Source: Cephalotus follicularis
Lineage: Eukaryota; Streptophyta; Magnoliopsida; Oxalidales; Cephalotaceae
Length of the DNA: 64,000 bases
Assembly: GCA_001972305.1 (NCBI GenBank)
Contig: BDDD01000026.1
Coordinates: 124,001-188,000 of the forward strand
Direction of reading: 5' to 3'
Both the position numbers and the translations under genes were made by a program. Under the pieces are notes generated by a model, which was given only the letters and a program-made list of their open reading frames with translations, did no database searches and was not told where the DNA came from. Below, in pieces: positions 11,941 through 21,589 of this stretch (position 1 is its first letter; the number at the start of each line of letters is the position of its first letter).

Positions 11941-12767
11941 CGTTCTCCTCAGACGTCTCCTGGGACAACATGTTCTCTTCAGACAGAGCCCGATGACATA
12001 TGCCAGACCATAACATAAACCAACCCAGCCTTAACATCCCTGAGGTCAGAACATGAGCTCCACAGGTTGACCCCTGCCTAGGGGAGATCCCCCAACCTGC
12101 CCGACCTCGGGTCACCTTCTCGGTAAACAACAGAAGATCGTAACATAACATTTCAAATAAAAACACGAAATCTCATCATTAAACACAACAAATCATCTCA
12201 AGAATGCATTATATCATCATTCAAAAATAATATATCATGTTCACAAAATATCATCCCTTGTCCAAAAGCCTAGGACCCATACAAAATAATATCAGATCCT
12301 CATCAGGTCGATGACCATACAACAAAAGAACAAAACCCATATGCCCCCATGAATGCGTGCAAGGACAAGCCCGTGAAGCTGGAATCTCTGCTCATCCCCC
12401 GCAGACTACCTTATCAACCCAAACGACTGCCCTGGCAGCCACCGCAGCTTCCTCTACAAAACAACTGGGTGGGGATTAGTCCAAATGACTAGTGAGCAAG
12501 ACCAAGCATTCTCCAGAGCATCCACAACCACTGGACGCACAAGGAAAATATATAAACAAGCCCCACTGGGAAAAACAAACCAAGTCAAATGGAAACAAAA
12601 GGAACACAAACTCAGCAATATCACAAGGCTCCACTCCTCGGAGTCAGCCAAAGGAAGAGAGAGTCAAACATCAATAAGTGGAGGATTCCAACAAAAGATA
12701 ACATCATAAGTAAAACAACTATGCCCACGATAAACAAGAGAAGAGGAACAACACCACAAAATCCCGT

Positions 12768-13030
12768 GGTCAGTCGCCATACTAGGCAAAACACACACAT
12801 CTATCCCGGCCACAGCCCGCTAACATCTATCTGGACCTCGTCCGCTAGTATCTATTTGAGCCACAGCTCGCTATCCACCACAGTATCCGTGGTCTTCCGC
12901 CATACCAGGCCAAACACACACACCACCTATCCAGGCCTTGCCCGCTAGAATCTATCCGGATCTCGTCCTCTAGTATCTATTCGAGCCACAGCTTGCTAGT
13001 ATCGATCCGAGCCATAGCTTGCTAACCCCA
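12768..13030. repeat. Two diverged tandem copies of a ~130-bp block
   Basis: GTGGTCAGTCGCCATACTAGGC (from 12768) and GTGGTCTTCCGCCATACCAGGC (from 12891) start two copies. Each continues with a stretch of ACACACA, a CCGCTA..ATCTATC segment and GAGCCACAGC. They have diverged by many substitutions. No function is evident. Confidence 0.65.
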
Positions 13031-14019
13031 GCCAAATGGAAAGGAACGGAGAACACCCCTGCACTCACACTCAGCATACCATCATAGACAATAGTACACC
13101 GCAGATCCAGGTCTGGATCCCAGGGGCAGTTCCCACATAGCATCCCATCATAGACAATGAGAATACTAAGGAGAGTTGATTCTCGAACGTACCCTTTACC
13201 ACCGAACGTAACCCATGCATCCTGTCTGCACATCCCAGTGCATCCCACATCTCAGAGGAACCAAGAATAGAAAGAGATCGTCTGACACAAACAACAACCG
13301 TCAGAGGAACAACATACATTCAACCCAAGAACCATCCGAACTCTCAAGCTCTGCCAAGAATAGGATTAAAACATAAACAAGGGTAACAGGGATTCAAATC
13401 CCACAGAAAACGTTCAACCAAAGGATAACAATAGGCACACAAAATATCAAGTAAAAGAAAGAGGAGAATGTCCCACTCACAAATCGACTCAAGCTACCGT
13501 CGACCAACCCCAAGATGCCTTTTCATAGCAACAGGTTCCTTGTCTGCAAGCTAACACATATCAGATCAAGGAGAAGACATAACACATGCATGAACATAAA
13601 ATACAACCAGCCAAACCAGGCTATCATCCTCATCCTCGACCCCAGCGTAATGTGCCGCCACACAACACAAACCAGGGAAGAGGGGAGCTCACCTTCATAG
13701 CTCAAAAGTAAAAGAGGGCAACCAAAACCCTCACGGAAGAAGGGGAAAGAAGAAGAAGAAACCAGCTCTCTCTCACTTCTCTCTCTCAAAGTCGAACTCC
13801 ACTAACAAAGAAGGCACTGCCAGCCCACTTACCAACTCCCATCTTATCATCGTCACCTTGGGAAAAACACAAAACTTCTCCAAGAAGCTAATCCATATAT
13901 CATATAATAATCCAAACTAATCATGTCCACATGTTTAATTAACTTACCACATAAGTCCTTTCCATGTGCCAAACAAGGCCTTAATTTAAAATCCTCCAAA
14001 ACAGGTACGGGGTATTACA

Positions 14020-15541
14020 TGGTTGGTATTCATTGCCACTCCTCAAGAGAAAAAATGTTTTGATGGGTCCGAGGAGGTAGAGCCTTGCGGATTAGATGTG
14101 AATTGGATGTGAGAGGGTTGGTTCATGTTATTTCTTAGGTTCGGGTCAGGCTGTGAAGGCATTTTTCCATTTTCTCGCGTATGCAACGCAGATGCTATCT
14201 GTGAAATCTGCTTCTCCATGTTGTGCTGACTAGTCATAACAGTGCTCATGAGAAGCTCCATGCTCTTTTCTAAAGATGAAATCCTAGACGTGTCCTACTT
14301 TTGGTTAAACAATCCTGGTGATTGTTGATTTTGAAACTGATTTTGCGGTGGGAAGGATGATTGAACATTGGTTGAAGAATGTGGGAACCTTTGAAAGGTC
14401 TGTTGTGGTGCAGACTGGCCATAAAAGCTCGAAGGTTGCCCAGAAAATTTTGATGGTTGACCAAAAAAATTTGATGGTTGACCAGAAAAATTCAATGGTC
14501 CTCTTTGGTTATGCCCTTAACTCCATGAGAAGTTTGGGTGATTTCGCCAACCCAGATTGTAAGTGTTACTATACGGGTTGTATTGATTAATTGCGGATAC
14601 GTTCTCAGGAGGATAATGATTTTCAAAGTAGGTTGGGCATTCTTCAAAAACAAGACTTGGTGACTGGAACCAAGAACACATAGGGGAACTTTGATTGATG
14701 TTATTTACTTGTGCGGGACGCCTAATGATCGACTCTAATCTCGTGAGGAGCCTGTCTAACTGTGCCTCCTTAGCAAATGCTCCTTCTATAACGTACCCCT
14801 TAATTGGAAACGCTCTCTCCAAAACCTGAGTGGACTCCCACTCCCTAGTTTGCTCACCCAAATCTAGTAGGAAATTCCAAGCCTCGTTTTCATCAGTGTA
14901 TGAGGTGAACCCATCAGGACACATCGACTTGACCAATTGCTTGGTCTGGTAATCAATTCCTTCGTAGATGATTTGGCACAAATGCCAACTGTTCAAACCA
15001 TGATGAGGACACTCTAAGAGGAGGTCCTTGAAATGTTCCATGCATTGAGAGAATGATTCATTGTGTCATTGACAAAACTGGAGAATGTTGTTCCTAAGAC
15101 TATTGGTTTTATGGAGAGTGTAAAATTTCTTTAAGAACGACACTGTGAACTGATCCCATGTTGAGATGGAATTAGTGGGGAGACTATAGAGGCACTCTTA
15201 GCTCCATATTTAAGAGCAAAATTAATGAAATGCAACTTGATATCATCATCAGATAGTTGCTGGAGTTTTATAAGGGTGCATACCTCCTCAAACTCGCGAA
15301 GGAAGAGATATGCATCCTCGTTTGGTGGCCCATGAAAGTGCGGGAGCATGCTAATGAACTAGGATTTTAACTCAAAATTTTTCCCTCGGGGTCTAGGCAA
15401 CAGGATACTGGATGGTTGTGCTGTCCTCGTAGGATAGAATCTATCACGAAGAGTTTTGATTGGGTGCGCGTCGGCCATTGGTGTAATTGGTGGGTTAATT
15501 CTTTCTAAGCGATTATCGTGACCACGCACCCAATCAGGCAT
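14020..15541 (-). pseudogene. Athila-like gag
   Basis: The minus-strand frame starts near 15541 (MPDWVRGHDNRLERINPP). It continues through TLRDRFYPTRTAQPSSILLP and FHGPPNEDAYLFLREFEEVC, the conserved capsid region, to FKDLLLECPHHGLNSWHLCQIIYEG and EAWNFLLDLGEQTREWES. These are hallmark phrases of Athila-type gag. A TAG interrupts at about 15351 (ELKS-stop-FISM), a frameshift lies near 15050-15130 and further shifts follow 14517. A Gln/Phe/Pro-rich tail (about 14295-14495) repeats FSGQPSxFxGQPS. The end is interrupted at 14020 by the solo LTR. Confidence 0.88.
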
Positions 15542-15770
15542 ACACTAAGGGAAACACTAATGAACGTAGAACACAAACTTAAAGCAAAGAAGAAAGCCTA
15601 CGGTTAGCTAACGGAAATTACTAACGAACATAAACTGACGCAAAGAACCTATATTAACTAAGTTAGATTTTATTAATGATTATGCAATGAAGTTAGAGTT
15701 TTTTAAAGGTTATGATGAATCCTAATTAAACTAAGTTAGAAGATGTTAGAAATATCACGAAAACAGGGAA

Positions 15771-15820
15771 AATAAAAATAAAAATAAAATAAAAATAAGA
15801 ATAAGAATAAGAATACAAAT
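15771..15820. repeat. AT-rich simple repeat (AAAAT / AAGAAT units)
   Basis: AAAAT units pass into AAGAAT units in the untranslated leader between the gag start and the PBS of the Athila-like element. Confidence 0.8.
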
Positions 15821-15869
15821 AAATACTACGAATCAGTTGAATAAATTAAAACTAATTTAAAACTTATTT

Positions 15870-15886
15870 CCCCGACAACTGCGCCA
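15870..15886 (-). promoter_or_regulatory. Primer-binding site (tRNA-Asp type)
   Basis: The minus strand reads TGGCGCAGTTGTCGGGG. This is two bases from the standard Athila/Tat PBS complementary to the 3' end of plant tRNA-Asp. It lies 6 bp from the LTR end, as expected for a minus-strand element. Confidence 0.9.
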
Positions 15887-16087
15887 AAAACTTGTTTATA
15901 TGTTTTGAATGTTTTAAATTTATACCACAAGTGCACGGTTATACAGTAACGGGTCGAACATTGGGAAATCAAGTTAAATTAATTTTAATCTATTTAACCT
16001 AAGCATAGCATGCAAAATTAAGGTCCAATTATGAAAACTACTCCCAAACATGCAAAACTAAACTAATTTATTAAAACAACAGCTAAA

Positions 16088-16172
16088 GGCGTCGACGCTT
16101 TGTCAAGGCGTCGACGTGAATAGAATTAAAGCATGAAAGCGTCGACGCTTACAGTGTAGGTGTCGATGGTTA
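16088..16172. repeat. GCGTCGACGC palindromes near the Athila U5 end
   Basis: Copies are GCGTCGACGC (16089), GCGTCGACGT (16108), AAGCGTCGACGCTT (16137, a perfect 14-bp palindrome) and a decayed GTGTCGATGG (about 16162). Confidence 0.85.
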
Positions 16173-16788
16173 AATGCACTGATGCGACAAGAAACACAAA
16201 TTAAAGCAGGAAAACAATTAAATATCAAAGCAATAAATAAAACGGAATGAAATATGCAAATTAAAGTTGGTTTTAGGGTATAGAAACTCACCATAGATTA
16301 TATTGAACAATTCACTTACTTGAACGATCAAACCTTGATAACCAACAGTAGCTAGGTCGATACAGAGTGCGATTATGATGACAAATCCCATGAGTAGTCA
16401 TGCTAGGTCAATACGGAGTGTGGCAGTAGCGACAAATCGTATGAGTAGACGTGCTAAGTCTGTACGGAGTGTGTTCAGCGTGACAAATTGCATGAGTAGA
16501 CTCCATTGATTGCGTTGAAAACCATTCATTCATCAATGTTTTTATTCATTGACAAAGTGTTTATGGATTTTAATCAGACAGATAAAGTGTGTGTGAAGGC
16601 AGAAAATTGAAGAACAAATCCAAACTTCAAGGATTATATCGATGGAATTGAAGCAATACAATCTAATGGATTGTTCTTGCCCTAAAAGCTTTAAAGGTTT
16701 AGCTACTAAACATTGTACAAAAACTAAAGAAGAAGAAGAAAAGAGAGCAAGAGGGTGGCTACACACTCTTATGGCCGGCCTCTATACA

Positions 16789-16796
16789 TATATATA
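16789..16796 (-). promoter_or_regulatory. TATA box of the Athila LTR
   Basis: TATATATA lies on the minus strand, about 95 bp downstream, in sense orientation, of the main palindrome array and before a GGCCGGCC block. It is the best core-promoter candidate in this LTR. Prediction from sequence only. Confidence 0.5.
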
Positions 16797-16889
16797 CTAA
16801 CAAAAATGATTAAAAACATAAATAAAATAACCTAATTACAAAAACTGGGAAAAAATCTAAAACTTTTCAAATTTGCTGTCAACAATCGT

Positions 16890-17292
16890 AAGCGTCGACG
16901 CTTATGACTTAAGCGTAGATGGTTTGGGGCTTTGTATTGACGCTTTGGTATGTTGAAGTGCTAAGCGTCGACTTGAATGTTGCGTTGTTTGAGCAAAATT
17001 AAGTGTTAAGCGTCGACGCTTACAAGCAAGGAGGCGTTGACGCTTTTCTTGTTCCACGTTAACGTTTAAGCTATTGTTTGATTTGTGCATTTTTGGCGTT
17101 GACGTCTTGATCATGGCGTTGACGCCTAAACATTAAATTCCCAGCACGTTGACGCCAAAATGGATTGGTGTTGACAAAAATCATCAAACTACAAACTTGT
17201 TCCAGCTGAAGTGTAAAGCGTCGACACTTTCTTTGAAACCGTCAGCGCTTAAGAGTTAGGCGTCGACGCTTAAAGTCTAGGCGTTGACGCTT
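16890..17292. repeat. Main GCGTCGACGC palindrome array in Athila U3
   Basis: About a dozen copies of the 10-14 bp palindrome occur in 400 bp. Perfect AAGCGTCGACGCTT is at 16890 and 17008. Decayed forms include GCGTTGACGC, GCGTTGACGTC and GTCAGCGCTT, as expected from loss of CpG by deamination. Spacing is irregular (20-60 bp) and the intervening sequence is not repeated. On the sense strand the array lies upstream of the TATA box. Confidence 0.9.
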
Positions 17293-17463
17293 TGCTCTTT
17301 TTTTTTGCAGATTTTGACCAATTTGAACCATTAGTCATGACTTTTGTATTTTTAGCCTTGTACCTGAAAATGAATCATACACAACCGAAGTAGTCTATTC
17401 CAAGCATAAAAATATCACAAATAAATCATTAAAAATAACTCATTTTTATGCTAAACAACTATT

Positions 17464-18380
17464 CCTAGCCTATAATGCATCAAGACGCCATCAAATTTGT
17501 AGGAAAATGTGATCAGTGTCAGAGGAATGCTAACATAAGTAGAAGACCTTCAGAACCTTTGACTTCCATCACTGTATCATGGCCCTTTGCGTAATGGGGA
17601 ATGGATTTTGTAGGTCCATTACCCTTGGCATCAAGGAAGATAATGTTCTTGATCGTGGCAGTACATTACTTCACCAAATGGGTGGAAGTAGAGCCCTTGG
17701 CCACAATAACAGAAAAGAAGATGAAAACCTTCATCTGGAAATCAATCATCTACAAATTTGGGTTCCCAAGGTTAATTGTCTCAAATAATGGGAAGCAATT
17801 TGATTGTGAAGTCTTTCGAGATTTTTGCAAAGAATGGAGGATTGAGCACAGGCTTGCCTCAATAGCCTACTCTCAAAGGAATAGCCAAGCAGAGGTCATC
17901 AACAAAGAAATCATTTTAGGGTTGAAAAAATGTCTTGAAACCAGCAAGGAAGATGGATAGAGGAACTCCCCAGTGTATTATGGGCCTATAGAATTACTCC
18001 ACAGGACACAACTGGAGAATCGCCTATTAACCTTTGTCTTAGATTAGCGGCCATGATACCGGTAGAGTTTAAGGTGCACTCTCCCAGAGTTGTACATTTT
18101 AATCAAGCTGAGAATGAAGAAGGTTTGAGCGCAGTCTTAGATTTAGTGGAAGAGCTCAAAGATAAAGCAGCAATAAGAGTAGCAGCTTACCAGCAGAGGG
18201 TAAGTCGTATTATAACAAAAGGGTAAATCCCAGACTACTAAGGGGGAGAGACTCAGTCCTTAGAAATGAAACAATTTCTGATCCCACTGGCACTCGAGGA
18301 AAGCTAGCCCCCAACTGGGAGATACCCTATAAGGTGAAAAAGACGCTCCGACCAGGAACGTTCAAACTTGAAACTCTGGG
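17464..18380 (+). pseudogene. Tat-like integrase
   Basis: The zinc-binding end (PIMHQDAIKFVGKCDQCQRN, 17470-17530) is followed by the catalytic core. This has WGMDFVGPLPLAS (first Asp), VAVHYFTKWVEVEPLATITEKK, then VSNNGKQFD where the usual second Asp of TDNG reads Asn, and QAEVINKEI with its Glu. The C-terminal part continues in the same region (LPSVLWAYRITPQ, KLAPNWRIPYKVKKTLRPGTFKLETL). Phrases such as LATITEKK and WGMDFVGPLP are typical of the Tat/Retand/Ogre group. Stops at about 17593 and 17958 and frameshifts disable it. The copia LTR that follows removed downstream sequence. Confidence 0.88.
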
Positions 18381-18498
18381 GGGAAGAAGAGAAACTTTAA
18401 CCCAGAGAGGCAGCGAGCAATAGAGTCAGAGGTGACCAAACTTCTTCAAGCAGGGTTTGTTAGGGAAGTGCAGTACTCTGACTGGCTAGCGAACCCGG
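18381..18498 (+). pseudogene. Start of a Tat-like reverse transcriptase fused to integrase
   Basis: In a different frame from integrase the DNA encodes RNFNPERQRAIESEVTKLLQAGFVREVQYSDWLANPV. This matches the N-terminal part of Tat-group reverse transcriptase, which normally lies several kilobases before integrase. The junction is near 18380, just after LETLGG. The domain is cut at 18499 by the copia LTR. Confidence 0.75.
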
Positions 18499-19034
18499 TG
18501 TTAGATTAGGGTGTCCTTACAAGTCACGAGGTGGCTACATCCATATGTATTTTACATATGGTACACTCTTTATCCATACATTCTTAGTTCCATTCATGTT
18601 CTATTGTGCATATTCAGTAAAATTGGCATTTGCTATAAGTATTATCCCAAACCGTCTTTACGGATAAGTTAATCACCATGTTAACTGAATACACATATAG
18701 CACCTTGTCGTTCGAGGGGTTGGATCTTGTGCCTGAGAAGTTATGAGAATGAGATCATTACTCCCTTTTGACAGAATGTTCAAGTCATAGGTTCACTTTC
18801 TTAGGGAAATTGATGAACGAAAAAGACTTGCCATGTTATTCTTGCTCCCAGGTCATGTAGAGGATGGATTATCTCGTTGCCATTTGGGTTTATCCTAAAG
18901 CTGATGCGGGGTACATGCTAGAGGCATGACACTGAACCGACCCACCATAGGAAGCATATTTGGAGAGTCAACACCTTTCTCAATAGGATTCCTATTGTCT
19001 CGGTAGTGTATAGCCAAAGGTGGCTAGTAGGCCA
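18499..19034 (+). mobile_element. Copia LTR fragment (family of the 29314 element)
   Basis: It starts TGTTAGATTAGGGTGTCC like the LTR at 29314 and follows it for about 535 bp (GTGTTCTATTGTGCATATTC, AAGTCATAGGTTCACTTTC, GAGAGTCAACACC). It is then broken by TGTTGGG of the next element at 19035. The rest of this LTR is not found to the right. Confidence 0.85.
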
Positions 19035-19765
19035 TGTTGGGAACGAGCTTAAGCGCAGCGAAAAACGATAACCAATTTGGACATTAGGGTTTCTGATTAA
19101 TTTTAATTTCATCTAGTTGATTAATCCCCAAGCAATGTGATGCCCTAATCTAAGCCCAAATTGTCCCAATGAGTGCCAAGGAACCCTAATTGAACAACCA
19201 ATCAAACCAAAATCAAAACCAAAACCAAGCATAGGGTAAAACAGGTTGGAACAATAGGGCTACCGTAAACCCTAGAAATGGACTCCAAGAATGGCTCACA
19301 AGGAAAACACACAAACCCTAGCCAAAAGTCCAAACAACCCAAACATCCCTAACCCTAAAGGATGTCTAGGAAACCACCATATGGGCAATGAGGTTCGGCT
19401 TGGGTTCTCTAACCCAAGCTACAACCCACTGCAATGGTCACAAGAACACGAAGAGAAGAGATTATTACTAAGGTGAAGACTCCTTTCTTCAGGTTAAGCT
19501 CCCTCAACCCTTTGAATCCAAGAACTCCAAGCTCCTCCTTAAGCCACGGATAAGGAAGATGCAAGCCAAGTGTTTAACCTACACTAAATCACTCTAGGTA
19601 AAGATAAGATGCAGTATACAAGTAATCTCCACCTATCATGAACTTTGAGTGGTGAAAGGAGGGTTGAAAATGGCTACAAATTGAACCAAGCGATTTTGGC
19701 ATCGATGCGTAGGCGTATGGCGTCGACATGTACGTTGGCAGCAGAAAGAAAAGAGACGGTAGGGA

Positions 19766-19768
<3 letters not shown>

Positions 19769-19800
<32 letters not shown>
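19769..19800. repeat. (AG)n microsatellite
   Basis: About 16 uninterrupted AG units lie in the LTR downstream of the sense-strand TATA box, where on the sense strand they form a CT-rich leader. Confidence 0.95.
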
Positions 19801-19804
<4 letters not shown>

Positions 19805-19845
19805 TGTGAGGTATGTTGTGTAAGCTTTGACCTCTTGTCTTTAGC

Positions 19846-19853
19846 TATTTATA
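19846..19853 (-). promoter_or_regulatory. TATA box of copia 2 LTR
   Basis: The minus strand reads TATAAATA, followed on the sense strand by the CT microsatellite. The palindrome array lies about 130-400 bp upstream. Prediction from sequence only. Confidence 0.5.
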
Positions 19854-21570
19854 GATTTTGACTTCTCTCTACACTTTATCCCAAAAGTCACACCAAGTTC
19901 TCTCAAGTCAAGCGAGATGCCGTGTGTCAGCCCTCTTGGTTTCAACGCCATTAGTCTCATCCTATCTTGGCATCAACACCAACGATAAGATGAAACAAGC
20001 GCGTAGTCTCTTTTTGTCTAAGCGTCGACACATAAACATCATAGCGTTAATGCGTAAGTCAATGGAATAAGATGGTGTCAACGCATGCCCTTTGCGTTAA
20101 CGCCCAGTGACTAAAGCTAGATATAGCATCAACGCATGCTTTCCATGGCGTTAACGCGTAAGTCCCTGTTTTAGATGGTGTCGATGCATGCTCTCCATGG
20201 CGTTGACGCCCAAGGGCTTAAGCTAGACATGGCGTCAACGCATGCTTCCATGGCGTTGACGCCTAAGAAAAGAATGAGACATTCTCTTCTATTTTCAAAA
20301 CCCTCTGCTTGGAATATTTCATCCTGGCACTGGATGGACCTATATCCAACAAAAGAAATACTCACTAGCAAAGAAACATCTTCCCTAGTGTTGTCCTTTC
20401 ACTAAATGACATGTGTCCCACCACATATCAACCTGTTCAAAGTCAAGCAGGACCCGAAAGCCTGTCATTCTCTGGTATGAAGATAAATTCCCAGAACATC
20501 CTCATTTCTGGTACGACCATTCTAATCATCACAGACTACCAAAACAACACTGGTGTGAGCGCCAATCACCCCTGGGATCCGTGTATTACCACATCTATCT
20601 ATCATAGTACGAATAGCCAGTCGCTTTACCCAGTCATCAGCATATGTGTCATGGTTCCCTCGTCATACGTGGCTCAGATCATAGCCTAGGGTTTTGATGA
20701 ATGTCACCCCTAGTATTGCTACGATAACTATGAATCTATTATTGGACTAAAACTATCGATAGACCTGCCATGGGAATCTTTCATTCCCAGTCCACCTATG
20801 TCTGATCAGGACTTTTAAGTCTACAACGTTACTAGATAAATAGAGTTGGTCACCCTCAGCCCCGGTGTGACGATCCCCTATTGTGCACTCGCCCATACAT
20901 ATCAATGCAGCTCCCACAAGACCCATAGACAACCCTTTTGCCAATGCATGGCTAGTGCTGGGGAAGGCAGAAATCAAAGTCAAGCAGTCACCAAAAAATG
21001 CATGATAGCCGCTCAGGTCAAAGGAGACAACGCAGGCTATAGACCTACTAGTCCCCATAGACTATACACTACCGAGACCATAGAAATCCTATTGACATTG
21101 GGTATTGACTATCCCAATAGGTTTCCAATTGGTGGGTCTGTTAAGTGTCACACTCTCTAGTATACACCTCACATTTAGCTTTAGGGATAAACCCAATGAC
21201 TATGAGATAACCATCATCCACTACTAACCTGGGAGCAAGCATAACGTGACAAGTCTTCGCGAATCATCAATGGCCCAAAGACAGTGAACCTATGACTTGA
21301 AACATTTGTCACAGGGAGTAAGGACCTCATTCTTATAGCCTCCTTGGCACGAGATCCAACCCTTTGGTGTGACAGGGTGCTACTTGACATACAGTTAATT
21401 ATGAATAATTATTTTGTTCCTTTTGGTTGGTTGGGATGAGACACATAGCCTTGGCAATAAATAAATATGCACATGAAATATGAATGGAATTCAGAATTGC
21501 ATAAATCAAGAGTGTATATATACAACCAATGAGCCATATCGTGGCATACAGGGACACCCATAACCTAACA

Positions 21571-21583
21571 ATCTCCCACTCTT
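21571..21583 (-). promoter_or_regulatory. Polypurine tract of copia 2
   Basis: The minus strand reads AAGAGTGGGAGAT directly before the LTR start TGTTAGG. It is the second-strand primer site and fixes the LTR boundary and strand. Confidence 0.9.
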
Positions 21584-21589
21584 CCCTAT

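Larger units (their letters stand above)
11391..14019. mobile_element. Solo LTR (TGTGATGACCC...GGTATTACA) in the Athila-like element
   Basis: This is a 2.63-kb insertion beginning TGTGATGACCC and ending GGGGTATTACA. It is flanked by perfect 5-bp duplications TGGTT (11386-11390 and 14020-14024). Removing it joins Athila gag to the gag-protease linker. It holds no PBS, PPT or domain. Its ends resemble the 5798, 35601 and 61877 LTRs (TGT-ACACC / TATTACA type), suggesting one broad gypsy LTR group, possibly Tekay-like. It carries a CCCGGG/GGGCATG array and a duplicated block. Confidence 0.92.
10435..17457 (-). mobile_element. Athila-like Ty3/gypsy element, 5' half (minus strand)
   Basis: Read on the minus strand the order is 5' LTR (17457-15893), tRNA-Asp-type PBS (15886-15870), gag, protease; the rest of pol is cut off by copia 1 at 10435. 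Gag and protease have the Athila-type signatures described below. A solo LTR (11391-14019) splits gag from protease. The LTR ends against a Tat-like integrase at 17458. The flanking 5 bp there are ACTAT; the partner duplication lies outside the window. Confidence 0.9.
15893..17457 (-). mobile_element. 5' LTR of the Athila-like element
   Basis: Bounded by TG (15893) and CA (17456-17457), 1565 bp, which is a usual Athila LTR length. On the sense (minus) strand a palindrome array (17292-16890) comes first, then a TATA box (16796-16789), then a second small array (16172-16088) near the end of U5. There is no coding potential. Confidence 0.88.
17458..18498 (+). mobile_element. Tat/Retand-like Ty3/gypsy fragment
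   Basis: This coding fragment is interrupted on the left by the Athila LTR (17457) and on the right by a copia LTR (18499). It contains integrase followed directly by the beginning of a reverse transcriptase, the reverse of the normal RT-RNaseH-INT order. Confidence 0.8.
19719..20264. repeat. GCGTCRACGC palindrome array in copia 2 LTR
   Basis: About nine copies occur: GCGTCGACAT (19719), AGCGTCGACA (20020), GCGTTAATGC, GTGTCAACGCATG, GCGTTAACGCC (20094), GCGTCGATGCATG-like, GCGTTGACGCC (20200), GCGTCAACGCATG (20231) and GCGTTGACGCC (20253). From 20170 they alternate between a form ending in GCATG and a form preceded by CCATGG. Most copies (20264-19990) lie upstream of the TATA box on the sense strand. 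Confidence 0.85.
19035..21570 (-). mobile_element. 3' LTR of copia 2
   Basis: Bounded by TG (19035) and CA (21569-21570), 2536 bp, on the minus strand, immediately after the PPT. The sense strand shows the same block order as the 29314 LTR (AAGTCATAGGTTCACT, TCAATAGGATTTCTAT, TGACCTGAGCGGCT, GGGCGAGTGCACAATA), so the two families are related but diverged. It contains a palindrome array and a TATA box. Open frames at 20175-21160 are LTR sequence. Confidence 0.9.

Noticed and set aside
11625..12166. Open frames of about 125 codons on both strands
   Set aside because: They cover the CCCGGGCATG array and translate its repeat; low complexity, inside a solo LTR.
16890..17292. Regularly repeated short palindromes with spacers, superficially like a CRISPR array
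   Set aside because: Repeats are only 10-14 bp and degenerate, spacing varies from 20 to 60 bp, there are no cas genes, and the sequence is a plant LTR.
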